From Methanimicrococcus blatticola (GTDB lineage: Archaea; Halobacteriota; Methanosarcinia; Methanosarcinales; Methanosarcinaceae): 64,000 nt of DNA. Below, piece by piece: positions 25,882-34,821 of this stretch. A program made the position numbers and the translations under genes. The stretch lies in contig NZ_SNYS01000008.1 of NCBI RefSeq assembly GCF_004363215.1, positions 1 to 64,000 of the forward strand, given 5' to 3'. Position 1 is the first letter of the stretch. Each line of letters begins with the position of its first letter. A model generated the notes under the pieces. The model searched no databases. It had not been told where the DNA came from and saw only the letters and a program-made list of their open reading frames with translations.

Positions 25882-26165
25882 TTTTTATTTGATGTTTTGT
25901 CGTTTTTCATTTCGTCAGAAATTTTTCAAATTATTTTCATTTTCTTTTATTCTTATTTATCAAAACGGAATCTGTCGGGGCGTTGTCATGAGTTTGTGTG
26001 ACATTCTTGATTCGTCATTTATTTCTTCATGTCACGAAAATATTAAAAAGAAAACGGCAATAATTACAGTTATATTCTTGAAGTGAGTAAATAGAAACTC
26101 ATACATCATTCATTTTATCGGCATTGATATCATTATTACATTTATCGACAATTCAAAGGTGCATT

Positions 26166-27338
26166 ATGCTTTACACTTATCAAGACGGAACGGAACTCCC
26201 GATTCAGAGGGACTTCATTCAAGATTTGAAAAACTATGTGGAATGTCTTGAAAAAATTCTGCCGCTTGAAAACCAAATCATGGAACTCAAAGATTTGGAA
26301 AAAGACCAGGGCGCTTTATTTGAACGAAAAGTTGCCATTTTAAGCAGCTTTAAAGAAAATTTAATCCATTCAATGCCTTCCAATTTAGATGCTGACGACG
26401 CTTCTCTTTTAGCACCGTGCGTCACTGAAATTCTCTCAGTCTGCGACAAATTCATCCGCAAAACGCATGAAGATTACGAATCTGAAATTTTCGTCATGAA
26501 AAGAGATTCCGGCGCGCAGATCAAATCCAAAGAACTCGAAATCATAAAAATCTTAAACCCGTTTTTGATTTCAAGCGTTTACGGCGCTAAGCGCGTTTAC
26601 GACATTTCTTATCACGAAGTTCTCGGCGGAACGCTTTATTGCTATTCTTCCGGCCTTCAATTCAATTACAAATTAAATTTCTCCGACGAGCGGCTGACCG
26701 TTCAGCGTCTGCTCGGCGACTTCTCCCTGCCGGTCATGGCAACAACAGGGCTGTTTACAAAAGAGCACAAGCCCCGCGTTCTCAGCCTGGCGGAATTTGT
26801 TGTTCTTTCCATCCAATATGATGATTTATACAATTTCTCATTGGAATTGGAAAACAAAAAGAAAATTATCCGCATCGTTCGCAAGAACGGCAACTTCTCT
26901 ATCTATGATGAAGGCCGTGACATCACAGCCGACACGGATTTAGCAGCTTTGGTCGAAGATGCCGCGCTTCAGCGCATCCCGAAAAACATTGTTGAATATA
27001 TCCGCAAGAACGTCTCTTCATTCGAATTGACAGAAATTCTAATCGACGATGACGACGCGATTGCCAACAATCTCATCTTTGACTGCATGAAAATCATCGC
27101 GACACAATACGGTTCCATTGTCGCAGAATGCATTCGCAGAAGCCCGATTAAATCTGAAATTTCCATCAAAGTGCAGCTTGAAGACGGCACCCGTACTGAA
27201 AAATACATTTCCAAAGATGAATTGTATTCCTCACTCGCCAACATCGGCGGTGACGGGTTGGAAATTGCCAGTTTGATCGGCGCAGATGCAATCGAGGAAG
27301 AAAAACCGAGCGGCAACAACCGGTATTTCATTGTCTGA
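26166..27338 (+). CDS. Conserved-looking hypothetical protein, 390 residues
   Basis: I do not recognise a named family. The N-terminal 130 residues are helical with a possible coiled coil (KNYVECLEKILPLENQIMEL, then KDLEKDQGALFERKVAIL). A central alpha/beta part contains FLISSVYGAKRVYDISYHEV, and the rest is mixed and charged. It has neither membrane segments nor a signal peptide. ATG at 26166 follows AAGGTG closely; the frame extends 42 bases upstream without a better signal. It ends TGA, 60 bases before taw1, so the two may be cotranscribed. Confidence 0.75.
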   Translation: MLYTYQDGTELPIQRDFIQDLKNYVECLEKILPLENQIMELKDLEKDQGALFERKVAILSSFKENLIHSMPSNLDADDASLLAPCVTEILSVCDKFIRKTHEDYESEIFVMKRDSGAQIKSKELEIIKILNPFLISSVYGAKRVYDISYHEVLGGTLYCYSSGLQFNYKLNFSDERLTVQRLLGDFSLPVMATTGLFTKEHKPRVLSLAEFVVLSIQYDDLYNFSLELENKKKIIRIVRKNGNFSIYDEGRDITADTDLAALVEDAALQRIPKNIVEYIRKNVSSFELTEILIDDDDAIANNLIFDCMKIIATQYGSIVAECIRRSPIKSEISIKVQLEDGTRTEKYISKDELYSSLANIGGDGLEIASLIGADAIEEEKPSGNNRYFIV

Positions 27339-27398
27339 TTTTTATTATTTTTGTTATTTTTATTTTTGTTTACTTTTATTTTTTAACAGGGTCAAAAA

Positions 27399-28403
27399 AT
27401 GGATGAAACGAATGCAAACAACATCAAAAAGAAGACGGAATCTCCGTCGGATGAACGCATTCGGTTCAGCTATTCTCTTGAAGATATTTCCATGGACGAG
27501 CTGATGGCACGCCAAGGCTACGCGAAAGCAGGCGCGCATTCCGCCGTTAAAACCTGCGCCTGGCTCAAAAATTCCATGAACGGCACAGGCGTTTGCTACA
27601 AATCTTCTTTTTACGGCGTGACATCTCATCGCTGTCTTCAAATGACACCGACACTGATGTGCAACCAGGAATGCATTTTCTGCTGGCGCCCGACTGAAGT
27701 TCAGGCTGTTTCTCCGGGCGAATGGGATCTTCCCGATAAAATCGTTGAAGAAAGCATTCAAGCCCAGCGAAAACTGATTACGGGGTTCGGCGGGTCTCCA
27801 AATGCCGTTCCCGGTCATTACGACGAAGCGCGCAATCCGTCAAATGTCGCAATTTCACTCTCGGGCGAGCCGACTTTTTATCCTTATTTGCCTGAACTCA
27901 TCACGGCTTATGAATCCAAAGGGATGACGGTTTTTCTGGTGACCAACGGCACGCAGCCGGAAATGCTTCGAAAAATCCGGCCGACCCAGCTTTATATGAG
28001 CTTGGATGCGTCAACGCCTGAACTGTATAATGAAGTCTGTCGGCCGAAAAGCCCGCATCTGTGGGAAAAAGTGGTTGAATCATTGGATGTTCTCAAAGAA
28101 AAGAAGGCGCAAGGCGTCAGAACCGCCATTCGGATTACGGCAGTTAAAGGGTTGAACATGGCAGATGAAACCGGATTTGCGGCACTGATTCAAAAAGCGG
28201 AACCCGATTTTATTGAAGTGAAATCATATATGCATGTCGGTTTTTCCAGGCTGCGCCTTACACGCGCCAACATGGCCGAGCAAAATGAAATTTTGGAATT
28301 TGCACGAAAAATAGGCGATCTTGCCGGATATCAATATGCCGGCGAATCCGAACCGAGTCGGGTTGTGGTGCTGACAAAGAACGGCGAATTATCAAATGTT
28401 TGA
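27399..28403 (+). CDS. taw1: tRNA 4-demethylwyosine synthase (Taw1/TYW1)
   Basis: Taw1 is a radical SAM enzyme that builds the tricyclic core of wyosine at G37 of archaeal tRNA-Phe from pyruvate. The 334-residue protein has the radical SAM cluster motif CNQECIFCWRPTE, and upstream Cys residues (TCAWLKN, GVCYKSS, HRCLQM) that would bind the second 4Fe-4S cluster. Other hallmarks are ISLSGEPTFYPYLPEL and EVKSYMHVGFSRLRL. ATG at 27399 is preceded by CAGGGTC. The stop is TGA. Confidence 0.93.
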   Translation: MDETNANNIKKKTESPSDERIRFSYSLEDISMDELMARQGYAKAGAHSAVKTCAWLKNSMNGTGVCYKSSFYGVTSHRCLQMTPTLMCNQECIFCWRPTEVQAVSPGEWDLPDKIVEESIQAQRKLITGFGGSPNAVPGHYDEARNPSNVAISLSGEPTFYPYLPELITAYESKGMTVFLVTNGTQPEMLRKIRPTQLYMSLDASTPELYNEVCRPKSPHLWEKVVESLDVLKEKKAQGVRTAIRITAVKGLNMADETGFAALIQKAEPDFIEVKSYMHVGFSRLRLTRANMAEQNEILEFARKIGDLAGYQYAGESEPSRVVVLTKNGELSNV

Positions 28404-29000
28404 TTTTCTTATTTTTTAATTTTTAATCTGTTTTTTTAATTTTTTCCTCTTTTAATTTTATCTGTTTTTAATTTTTGTTTTTCTATTTCTTTTTTCTAAT
28501 TTCTTATTTCAATTTCATTTTTTGCCTTAATTATTTTTCATTTTTTATTTTGATTTTTCATCTGATTATTCGAATTTTTCTTTTCAATTCAATCATAATT
28601 ATAAACCAAATTGTGAATTTAAATTTTTTATAAAATATTAATAATTATTCTTATTTAGATTTAATATGCAATAAAGCCCGTCACATCTATTTTACCAAGT
28701 ATGTTACCAAACTATAATCTACTCGGTATATAAAAGAACACTTTCTTTTGAATACAAAGACTTTGAGGATACTGTATTCGTTTTTAAGGTTTGTATTCAA
28801 AGGTGGTGGTAAAAAGCTTATTAAATAACAAAACAGTTATTAACGTTTCACCAAAGTTTCCGATTATTTAATTGTCGGAATTTAATAAATTAACTTTCAT
28901 AAATGTTTTTGAATCGCCGGTTGGTAACGAAAACAAAAAACAAAGACACATTTTGTTTGTTGTCTTTTTTATTTAACAAAACATAATACAGGTGAAAGGT
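28404..29000 (+). promoter_or_regulatory. Long regulatory region of the anaerobic ribonucleotide reductase genes
   Basis: The first 270 bases are T-rich filler. At 28727-28735 lies a TATA box (TATATAAAA). It is followed by two 12-bp boxes, TTTGAATACAAA (28747-28758) and TTTGTATTCAAA (28790-28801). Each box is itself palindromic (TTTG-N4-CAAA) and the two are perfect reverse complements. Their centres are 43 bp apart, about four helical turns, and the first overlaps the predicted transcript start. In RNA the two arms can pair, and GAATACA can instead pair with TGTATTC at 28773-28779. Either operator pair or switching leader is possible. Confidence 0.5.
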
Positions 29001-29255
29001 TTGTCAAAAGTTATCATTTATACAACGGAAGTCTGCCCGAAATGCAAAATATTAAAGGGCTTTTTCCAATCCCAAAACGTCACATATGAAGAAATGGACA
29101 TGGGTACGCCCGCAGCGTTGACGGAACTCGCAGTCAACAACATTTTTACAAATGTCGCTCCGGTTCTTCAAATTGATGATAAATTCCTCACATATAAGGA
29201 AATCTTTGAAGGAACCGCCGTCAAAGAAGAACAAATCATGACATTGATTGCGTAA
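29001..29255 (+). CDS. Glutaredoxin-like redoxin (NrdH-type)
   Basis: An 84-residue thioredoxin-fold protein with active site CPKC in IIYTTEVCPKCKILKGF and a cis-Pro region NVAPVLQID. I chose TTG at 29001, giving MSKVIIYTTE, because AGGTGA lies just upstream; a GTG nine bases earlier overlaps that site. It stands 203 bp before nrdD. Methanosarcina NrdD is known to accept electrons from a glutaredoxin-like redoxin rather than formate, so this is probably its reductant. Confidence 0.85.
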   Translation: MSKVIIYTTEVCPKCKILKGFFQSQNVTYEEMDMGTPAALTELAVNNIFTNVAPVLQIDDKFLTYKEIFEGTAVKEEQIMTLIA

Positions 29256-29458
29256 ATGAACGCATTCATCTGCCACACACGCAGTTTGTGATTAACCCCT
29301 CACAGACTGCTCCTAAAACGCCATCTATCCCTAAAAACGGACACGGAAATCTTCACACATTTCTGTTCCGATTACTTTCACAGAACTTACGACTGACTTA
29401 TCAATTATCAACTTATCATCAATTTCAAAAACTATTAACACACACGGTGAAATGACTT

Positions 29459-31774
29459 ATGTCAACAGATCTCAGCAAAAACACAGAAGGAAAAGATGTT
29501 CGCCAAGTCCAAAAAACACTTGACGGCGGTACCGTTCCGGCAATGCCCAAAGTCAGAACGACCAACGGTTACATGATGGATTGGAACCGCAACGAAATTG
29601 TCCGCCAATTAATGAAAGAAACGCCGCTCGCAGAACGTTTCTATGGCGTTCCCGGAATCATGAAAGAAGAGGCCACCGAGATTGCCAAAGAAGCTGAGGG
29701 ACGCATCCGCAAAATGGGCGTAGACTTCCTTTCCGGTCCGCTCGTCCGTGAAATTGTAAACTGCATTCTCTTAGAACACAACCATCCCGAATGGCGTAAC
29801 GTCATGACAAGAGTCGGCGCATCCGTGTACGATGCCTGTGAAATTGACACCGGTCTCGGATTCGAATCTCACGACAACGCCAACCAATTGGACAATGCGG
29901 AAACCTCCCACAAAAAGAAAGCCGACAAGATGTCTAAAGAACAGAATCTTCTCTTAATGCCCGGCAATTTAGCCGACCTTCACTTAAACGGCGATTTCCA
30001 CATTCACGACTTGGAATACTTCGGAACGCGCCCGTTCTGTCAGGACTGGGATCTCAGATATTTCTTCTACTACGGTTTAATGCCTGACGGCGTCGGCGTC
30101 CAGTCCAGCGTTGCAGGCCCTGCCATGAACGCGGAAGTCGCAATTCTCCATGCCGTTAAAGTCATGGGATCCGCCCAGACAAACTTTGCCGGCGGTCAGG
30201 GTTTCTACAATTTCCTTGCTTTCCTTGCGCCTTATTTCGTTGACAAAACCGACAAGGAGCTTGAACAGCTCATGCAGATGTTCGTTTATGAAATGATGCA
30301 GATGATGTGCGCCCGCGGCGGCCAGACGGTTTTCTCATCCGTTCAGCTTTCTCCGGGCATTCCGAAACTTTGGAAAGACAAACCTGTTGTCGCGATGGGT
30401 AAAGTTTGGGACGGCACAAACGGCACCAAGAAATGGACATACGGCGAACTCGAAAAGGAAGTCCGTAAGGGATTCCGCGCTTTGATGGTTGTCATGCTCA
30501 AAGGCGACGCATGGGGTAAACCGTTTTCTTTCCCGAAACCCGAAATTTCCATCGAACCCGATTTTATGGAAGAAGATGAGGCATTTAACGCCGCCAACCC
30601 TGATGTTTTGTCTTACAAAGAACTCTACCGTCTCACTTTTGAATTGGCTGCCAAGTTCGGAACACCCTACTTTGACAACCAGATTCCGGAATACCGCGGC
30701 GCAGGTGAAGGCATCAGCTGTTATCAGTGCTGTGCTTACCAGTTCTCCGCCAACCCCGAAGACGACGATGAATTCGATGAGAAGCTTTACTTCAAAGACG
30801 GCAAACACTTCTCGATGGGCTCTTGGATGGTTATGTCCTTGAACTGCCCGCGTGCCGCTTACAAGGCGGAACACGACGACCAAAAACTGATTGATGAGCT
30901 CAAATATCTCATGAACAAATCCGTTGAAGTTTTCCGCGTGAAAAAGAAATGGATGGACCACCTTTTGGAATGCAACAGAATTCCGTTTGCGGCAATGACA
31001 CCCAAGGATCCGAACACCGGTGAAAAAGGTGCTGTCGCCGTTGACTTTGATGCACTCGTTTACACAATCGGCGTGATCGGTATCAATGAAATGGTTCAAT
31101 ACCACACCGGCAAATCCATGTATGAATCCCAAGATTCTTTCAAGTTCGGCATTCGTGTCATGTATGAAATGAAAATGCACGCTCAGAAATTGTCTCAGGA
31201 AAACGGCATTGAAATCGCGCTTGCCAGAACGCCTGCCGAAACCACCGCTCAGAGATTCGCAGTGTCTGATTTGCTCCACCCTGAGTACGCCGACAAGGCT
31301 GAAAACAACATGAACGGTGATGTCGAGCTGACCAAAAAGGAACTCGGAACCACTAAAGACCTTCCGGTTTACTACACCAACGGCACGCACATTCCGCCAG
31401 GCGCAGACATTTCCGTGATTGAAAGAATCAATTATGAACAGACTTTCTTCCCGATCGTTGACGGCGGAAACATTCTCCACATCTGGCTCGGCGAAGGAAC
31501 GCCTGACCCGGACGGGCTTCAGGAAATGGCCATGCACATCGCCAAGAACACACACACCGGTTACTTCGCGTTTACGCGCGACATGACGGTTTGTAAAGAC
31601 GAAGGCTATGTCGCGTCAGGCATCAAAGAATGCTGTCCGAAATGCGGTTCCAACAACATTGACCACCTGTCCAGAATCACAGGCTATCTCCAGTCCGTTG
31701 ACGGCTGGAACGCCGGCAAAAGACAGGAGTTGGTGGACAGAACACGCGCCGATCCGAGAAATCTTAAAGTTTAA
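29459..31774 (+). CDS. nrdD: Anaerobic (class III) ribonucleoside-triphosphate reductase
   Basis: NrdD makes dNTPs anaerobically with a glycyl radical. The 771-residue protein lacks an obvious long ATP-cone but has NEIVRQLMKETPLAERFYGV at the start. The catalytic barrel includes HLNGDFHIHDLEYFGTRPF, MCARGGQTVFSSVQLSPGI and EGISCYQCCAYQFS (active-site Cys). The C-terminus has a zinc site (KECCPKCGSNN) followed by the radical loop RITGYLQSVDGWNAGKRQEL, with Gly in RITGY as the radical site. It is downstream of the redoxin and convergent with its activase nrdG. Confidence 0.95.
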   Translation: MSTDLSKNTEGKDVRQVQKTLDGGTVPAMPKVRTTNGYMMDWNRNEIVRQLMKETPLAERFYGVPGIMKEEATEIAKEAEGRIRKMGVDFLSGPLVREIVNCILLEHNHPEWRNVMTRVGASVYDACEIDTGLGFESHDNANQLDNAETSHKKKADKMSKEQNLLLMPGNLADLHLNGDFHIHDLEYFGTRPFCQDWDLRYFFYYGLMPDGVGVQSSVAGPAMNAEVAILHAVKVMGSAQTNFAGGQGFYNFLAFLAPYFVDKTDKELEQLMQMFVYEMMQMMCARGGQTVFSSVQLSPGIPKLWKDKPVVAMGKVWDGTNGTKKWTYGELEKEVRKGFRALMVVMLKGDAWGKPFSFPKPEISIEPDFMEEDEAFNAANPDVLSYKELYRLTFELAAKFGTPYFDNQIPEYRGAGEGISCYQCCAYQFSANPEDDDEFDEKLYFKDGKHFSMGSWMVMSLNCPRAAYKAEHDDQKLIDELKYLMNKSVEVFRVKKKWMDHLLECNRIPFAAMTPKDPNTGEKGAVAVDFDALVYTIGVIGINEMVQYHTGKSMYESQDSFKFGIRVMYEMKMHAQKLSQENGIEIALARTPAETTAQRFAVSDLLHPEYADKAENNMNGDVELTKKELGTTKDLPVYYTNGTHIPPGADISVIERINYEQTFFPIVDGGNILHIWLGEGTPDPDGLQEMAMHIAKNTHTGYFAFTRDMTVCKDEGYVASGIKECCPKCGSNNIDHLSRITGYLQSVDGWNAGKRQELVDRTRADPRNLKV

Positions 31775-31833
31775 TCAAATTTTGATTGAAAATTTAATCA
31801 AAGACTTGATTGAAATTTAATTCAAAATGAATT

Positions 31834-31863
31834 GAAAGTTTGATTTTCAAACTTTCATTTTTC
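31834..31863 (+). terminator. Terminator of nrdD
   Basis: A 10-bp hairpin GAAAGTTTGA-TTT-TCAAACTTTC is followed by ATTTTTCTT. It lies between convergent nrdD and nrdG. Confidence 0.65.
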
Positions 31864-31968
31864 TTAATCACAAAAAAACGAATTTTGATAAAAACTTAAA
31901 CACAAAACTGAAAAACGAATTGAAAAGAAGCCACTAAATCTCTTTTCCATTCTTCCTTTTTTATTTTT

Positions 31969-32727
31969 TTAATTTTTAACAACGCGCCCGTCTTCATCGG
32001 TTTGCGTAATCACGGGCGTATTTTTCAAATATTCGAGAGCGGTTTTTGCCAATTCGTTCATTTCTTCCGGTGATAAAAAAGTCATTTTTTGGAAAACGGG
32101 GTCATTGGAGTTGCCGCCTTTTCCTTGTTGAAGAACGTATGTCAACTTTGTTTTTTGTCGGATATTTTCATTCATCCATTTTGAAATATCGGCAATTTGT
32201 TCTTTTGTACCGACGATTTCGGGGAAAACGGTTGTTTTAATTTCCAATTCTGCCGGGCTTTTATCAATTATTTGAATCGTTTCCTGAATGCGTTCTATGA
32301 TATTTTCAGCTTGAACGCCGACGGTTTTATTGTATATTTCTTTTTCAAACGGGGCTTTAATGTCAACGAAAAACTTGTCGGCGAGATTTTTTTCAATCAA
32401 AAGCGAAACTGTTTCGGGATAATAACCGTTTGTGTGGATGCCGACCAGAAGACCGTTTTCTTTGGAGAACACGGCGATTTCTTCAACGGCATCGCCTTGC
32501 ATCAACGGCTCGCCGCCCAAAAAAACAACAGAACTGATAAACGGCTTTGATTCCATAATTCTTTTTTTGACAAGATCCAAGTCTGTCGGATTTGATTTTG
32601 TCAGCAAATCATAATTGTGACAGTAGCCGCAGCGAAAAGAACATCCGTTCAAAAAGACGACGACAGCGGATTTTCCGTGCCAGTCAACCGTTGAAAGCGG
32701 AACGACGCCGCCGACATTTGCATTCAT
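31969..32727 (-). CDS. nrdG: Anaerobic ribonucleotide reductase activating enzyme
   Basis: A radical SAM activase, 252 residues, that installs the glycyl radical on NrdD. The cluster motif is GCSFRCGYCHNYDL, with VFLGGEPLMQGDAVEEI as the SAM-binding GGE motif. It starts MNANVGGVVPLSTVDWHGKS, as archaeal NrdG proteins do. It converges on nrdD, so the two have separate promoters. The start ATG has no clear Shine-Dalgarno site, which suggests a short or absent leader. Confidence 0.92.
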   Translation of the reverse strand: MNANVGGVVPLSTVDWHGKSAVVVFLNGCSFRCGYCHNYDLLTKSNPTDLDLVKKRIMESKPFISSVVFLGGEPLMQGDAVEEIAVFSKENGLLVGIHTNGYYPETVSLLIEKNLADKFFVDIKAPFEKEIYNKTVGVQAENIIERIQETIQIIDKSPAELEIKTTVFPEIVGTKEQIADISKWMNENIRQKTKLTYVLQQGKGGNSNDPVFQKMTFLSPEEMNELAKTALEYLKNTPVITQTDEDGRVVKN

Positions 32728-33310
32728 GAGGATGAATAGGAAACGGAATTATTTGAATGTATCAGATTTATGAATGTATCAAATTGGATTTCGAAAAACA
32801 GGTAATAAACCATAAACAAGTAACATAAACAAGTAACATAAACAAGTAACAAATCCATAATAAACAAGTAATAACCCCTACAAACAGTAACAAACGAGTA
32901 ATAAACCCCGTAATGAACCCGCAACAAATCAGTCAATATATCATTTTATTCTCATCTATTTTATATTAGTCTTAAGATTGCCTCAAACCGAAAAATTTTC
33001 AGCTTTAATTTTAATAATTTTACAATTGTTTTGCGGATGTTTTACAATTCAAAATTTAAGCGTAATTTTTTGTTCCATTTCTCTTTTTTTGAATGATAAA
33101 TAAAATTATTTGTTTACAGAGTGCTTTATTCTTTCACCTTTCTGTTATTTGTTTTCATACCTTTCTATATTTTTTAGACTTATTCTATTCGAAAAAATTT
33201 AGAAATATATTTATGTAACGAATTAAGAGAGGTTTTTGAGCGTAGGGGAATCATTCCAAACCTTCCATTGGGTTTGATTCAGCAGAACGAAGATTTGCTG
33301 TATACTGCAG
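32728..33310. other. Intergenic region with tandem ACATAAACAAGTA repeats
   Basis: At 32795-32920 a 13-base unit resembling ATAAACAAGTAAC is repeated three times exactly and several more times with changes (AATAAACAAGTAAT, CAAACGAGTAATAA). The rest is AT-rich. A plus-strand TATA-like AAATATATTTATG at about 33203-33215 would serve the UPF0058 gene. No other gene is evident. Confidence 0.6.
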
Positions 33311-33331
33311 ATGCAGGTTGGAGGTGATTCT

Positions 33332-33661
33332 ATTCAAAAACAAGATCTCATTCGGGTTCATGCAGACTTGGTCAAAATGAAAAATAATTATGAAAAGATG
33401 GGTTATCAAAAAGAATTCGACGATTATTATGATTTATACATTACACCGATGCATGTTCATAAGAGCAAAGACGAACATGAAAGAGCCATTTTTATGCTCA
33501 GTTCCAAATTATCTTCAATTGTCGCCGAAGAAAATGCTCTTTATCAAACGGCAAAAATCAAGACGCATAGCGATGATAAAATCGAGTTAAGGCTTTCATT
33601 GGCCGAAGAATCCGGCGAAGGCATTTTCAAAAATAAAACATTTGGAAGGTATGAAAAATAA
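33332..33661 (+). CDS. UPF0058-family protein, apparent ATT start
   Basis: A short helical archaeal protein of the UPF0058 type, recognised from DLIRVHADLVKMKNNYE and PMHVHKSKDEHERAIFMLSS, where the HVHKSKDEH stretch may bind metal. The only upstream ATG (33311) lies before a perfect Shine-Dalgarno GGAGGTGAT (33320-33328). The codon right after it, where family members begin, is ATT (33332), giving M/I-QKQDLIRVH. I therefore prefer an ATT start, with the 116-residue ATG version as alternative. It converges on hisC, with stops 4 bases apart. Function is unknown. Confidence 0.7.
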   Translation: MQKQDLIRVHADLVKMKNNYEKMGYQKEFDDYYDLYITPMHVHKSKDEHERAIFMLSSKLSSIVAEENALYQTAKIKTHSDDKIELRLSLAEESGEGIFKNKTFGRYEK

Positions 33662-33665
33662 ATAA

Positions 33666-34790
33666 TTATTTTTCATCACTCAAATATTTAAACGCCTCAA
33701 TTACTTTTTGATTCATTTCCGGCGTTCCGACGGTAATTCTAACCGTGTTTTTGCCGATATTTTGGAATGAATCACAGCTGCGGATAATAATACCTTTTCT
33801 CAAAAACGCGTCAACCGCTTCCTTAGAAGCTTTCGGCGAAACATCCGCGATAATGAAATTGCCTTCGGAAGGATAAGCTTTGTAAGGCGTTTTTTCGATG
33901 GCGTCAACCAGCTTTTCGCGTTCCGCCTGAACCATCGCAACGCCCGATTCCAAATATTCTTTGTCATCGATTGCCGCAATCGCAGCGACTTCCGCTAAAA
34001 TGCTGACGGCAAACGGCGGCAGCACGCGCAACAAACCTGAGACGATTTGCTCAGACGCAATCACATAACCCAAACGCATTCCGGCCAAGCCGAACGCTTT
34101 TGAAAATGTTCTTCCGATTACAATATTGTCATATTCTTTAATTAAAGCTGACAAGCTGCCGGCTTTTGAAAATTCGATATAAGCCTCATCAATGAAAATA
34201 ATTGTCTTGGTTTGCTCTGCCAGTTTTCGAACATCTTCGGCATCAACAACGGTGCCGGTCGGATTGTTCGGTGAACACAGCCAAATGATTTTCGTTTTTT
34301 CCGTCACCGCGTCAAGAATCGCGTTCACGTTCAGTGAATAATCGTCATTCAAATTCACATAAACGGGAACGCCGCCGAGACTTGCCGCAGAAATGCCGTA
34401 ATACGTAAAAGTCGGAACGGGGACGATGACTTCATCCCCTTCGCCGACGAATAATTTGTTTATTCCGTCAATCAAACTGTCCATTCCGGGGCCCGACGCC
34501 ACGATGTTCTCTGCCGGAAAACCGGTGTATCCGACCAAAGCGGCGCGAAGAGCTGAAGCATCCGCTGTCGGGTAAAGCGAAGCGTTTTCAGCTTCTTTTT
34601 GAATCGCTTTCGTCACCTTTTTTGACGGGCCGAGCGGATTTTCATTCGCATTCAATTTAATGACTGTATCCGGATTTAATCCGTATTCGGCAACGATTTG
34701 AGAGGTTGTTTTTCCGGGAACGTATTCGGGAACGTTTAAAACGGAATCTTTGAGCAAAGAAGCGTAAACTTCTTTTGATTTTTGAGCCAT
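33666..34790 (-). CDS. hisC: Histidinol-phosphate aminotransferase
   Basis: A fold-type I PLP enzyme, 374 residues, that converts imidazole acetol phosphate to histidinol phosphate in histidine synthesis. Seen are KLNANENPLGPSKKV, WLCSPNNPTGTVVD, FIDEAYIEFSKAGS and the PLP-Lys motif GRTFSKAFGLAGMRLGYVI, ending with the Arg in NTVRITVG. It lies 31 bases downstream of argD on the same strand, so the two aminotransferase genes are probably one transcript. ATG start, TAA stop. Confidence 0.93.
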   Translation of the reverse strand: MAQKSKEVYASLLKDSVLNVPEYVPGKTTSQIVAEYGLNPDTVIKLNANENPLGPSKKVTKAIQKEAENASLYPTADASALRAALVGYTGFPAENIVASGPGMDSLIDGINKLFVGEGDEVIVPVPTFTYYGISAASLGGVPVYVNLNDDYSLNVNAILDAVTEKTKIIWLCSPNNPTGTVVDAEDVRKLAEQTKTIIFIDEAYIEFSKAGSLSALIKEYDNIVIGRTFSKAFGLAGMRLGYVIASEQIVSGLLRVLPPFAVSILAEVAAIAAIDDKEYLESGVAMVQAEREKLVDAIEKTPYKAYPSEGNFIIADVSPKASKEAVDAFLRKGIIIRSCDSFQNIGKNTVRITVGTPEMNQKVIEAFKYLSDEK

Positions 34791-34821
34791 AATTTTCTCC
34801 GTATGTTACGGGGTGTTGGTT

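Noticed and set aside
30335-31555. 406-codon open frame antisense to nrdD
   Set aside because: It is a shadow frame of a highly expressed gene with strong codon bias; no ribosome site and no family resemblance.
29459-31774. Selenocysteine or other UGA recoding in nrdD or nrdG
   Set aside because: Both frames are uninterrupted; all UGA codons in the window sit at expected gene ends.
32795-32920. CRISPR array
   Set aside because: The 13-base units are contiguous or nearly so, with no uniform spacers and no cas genes in the window.
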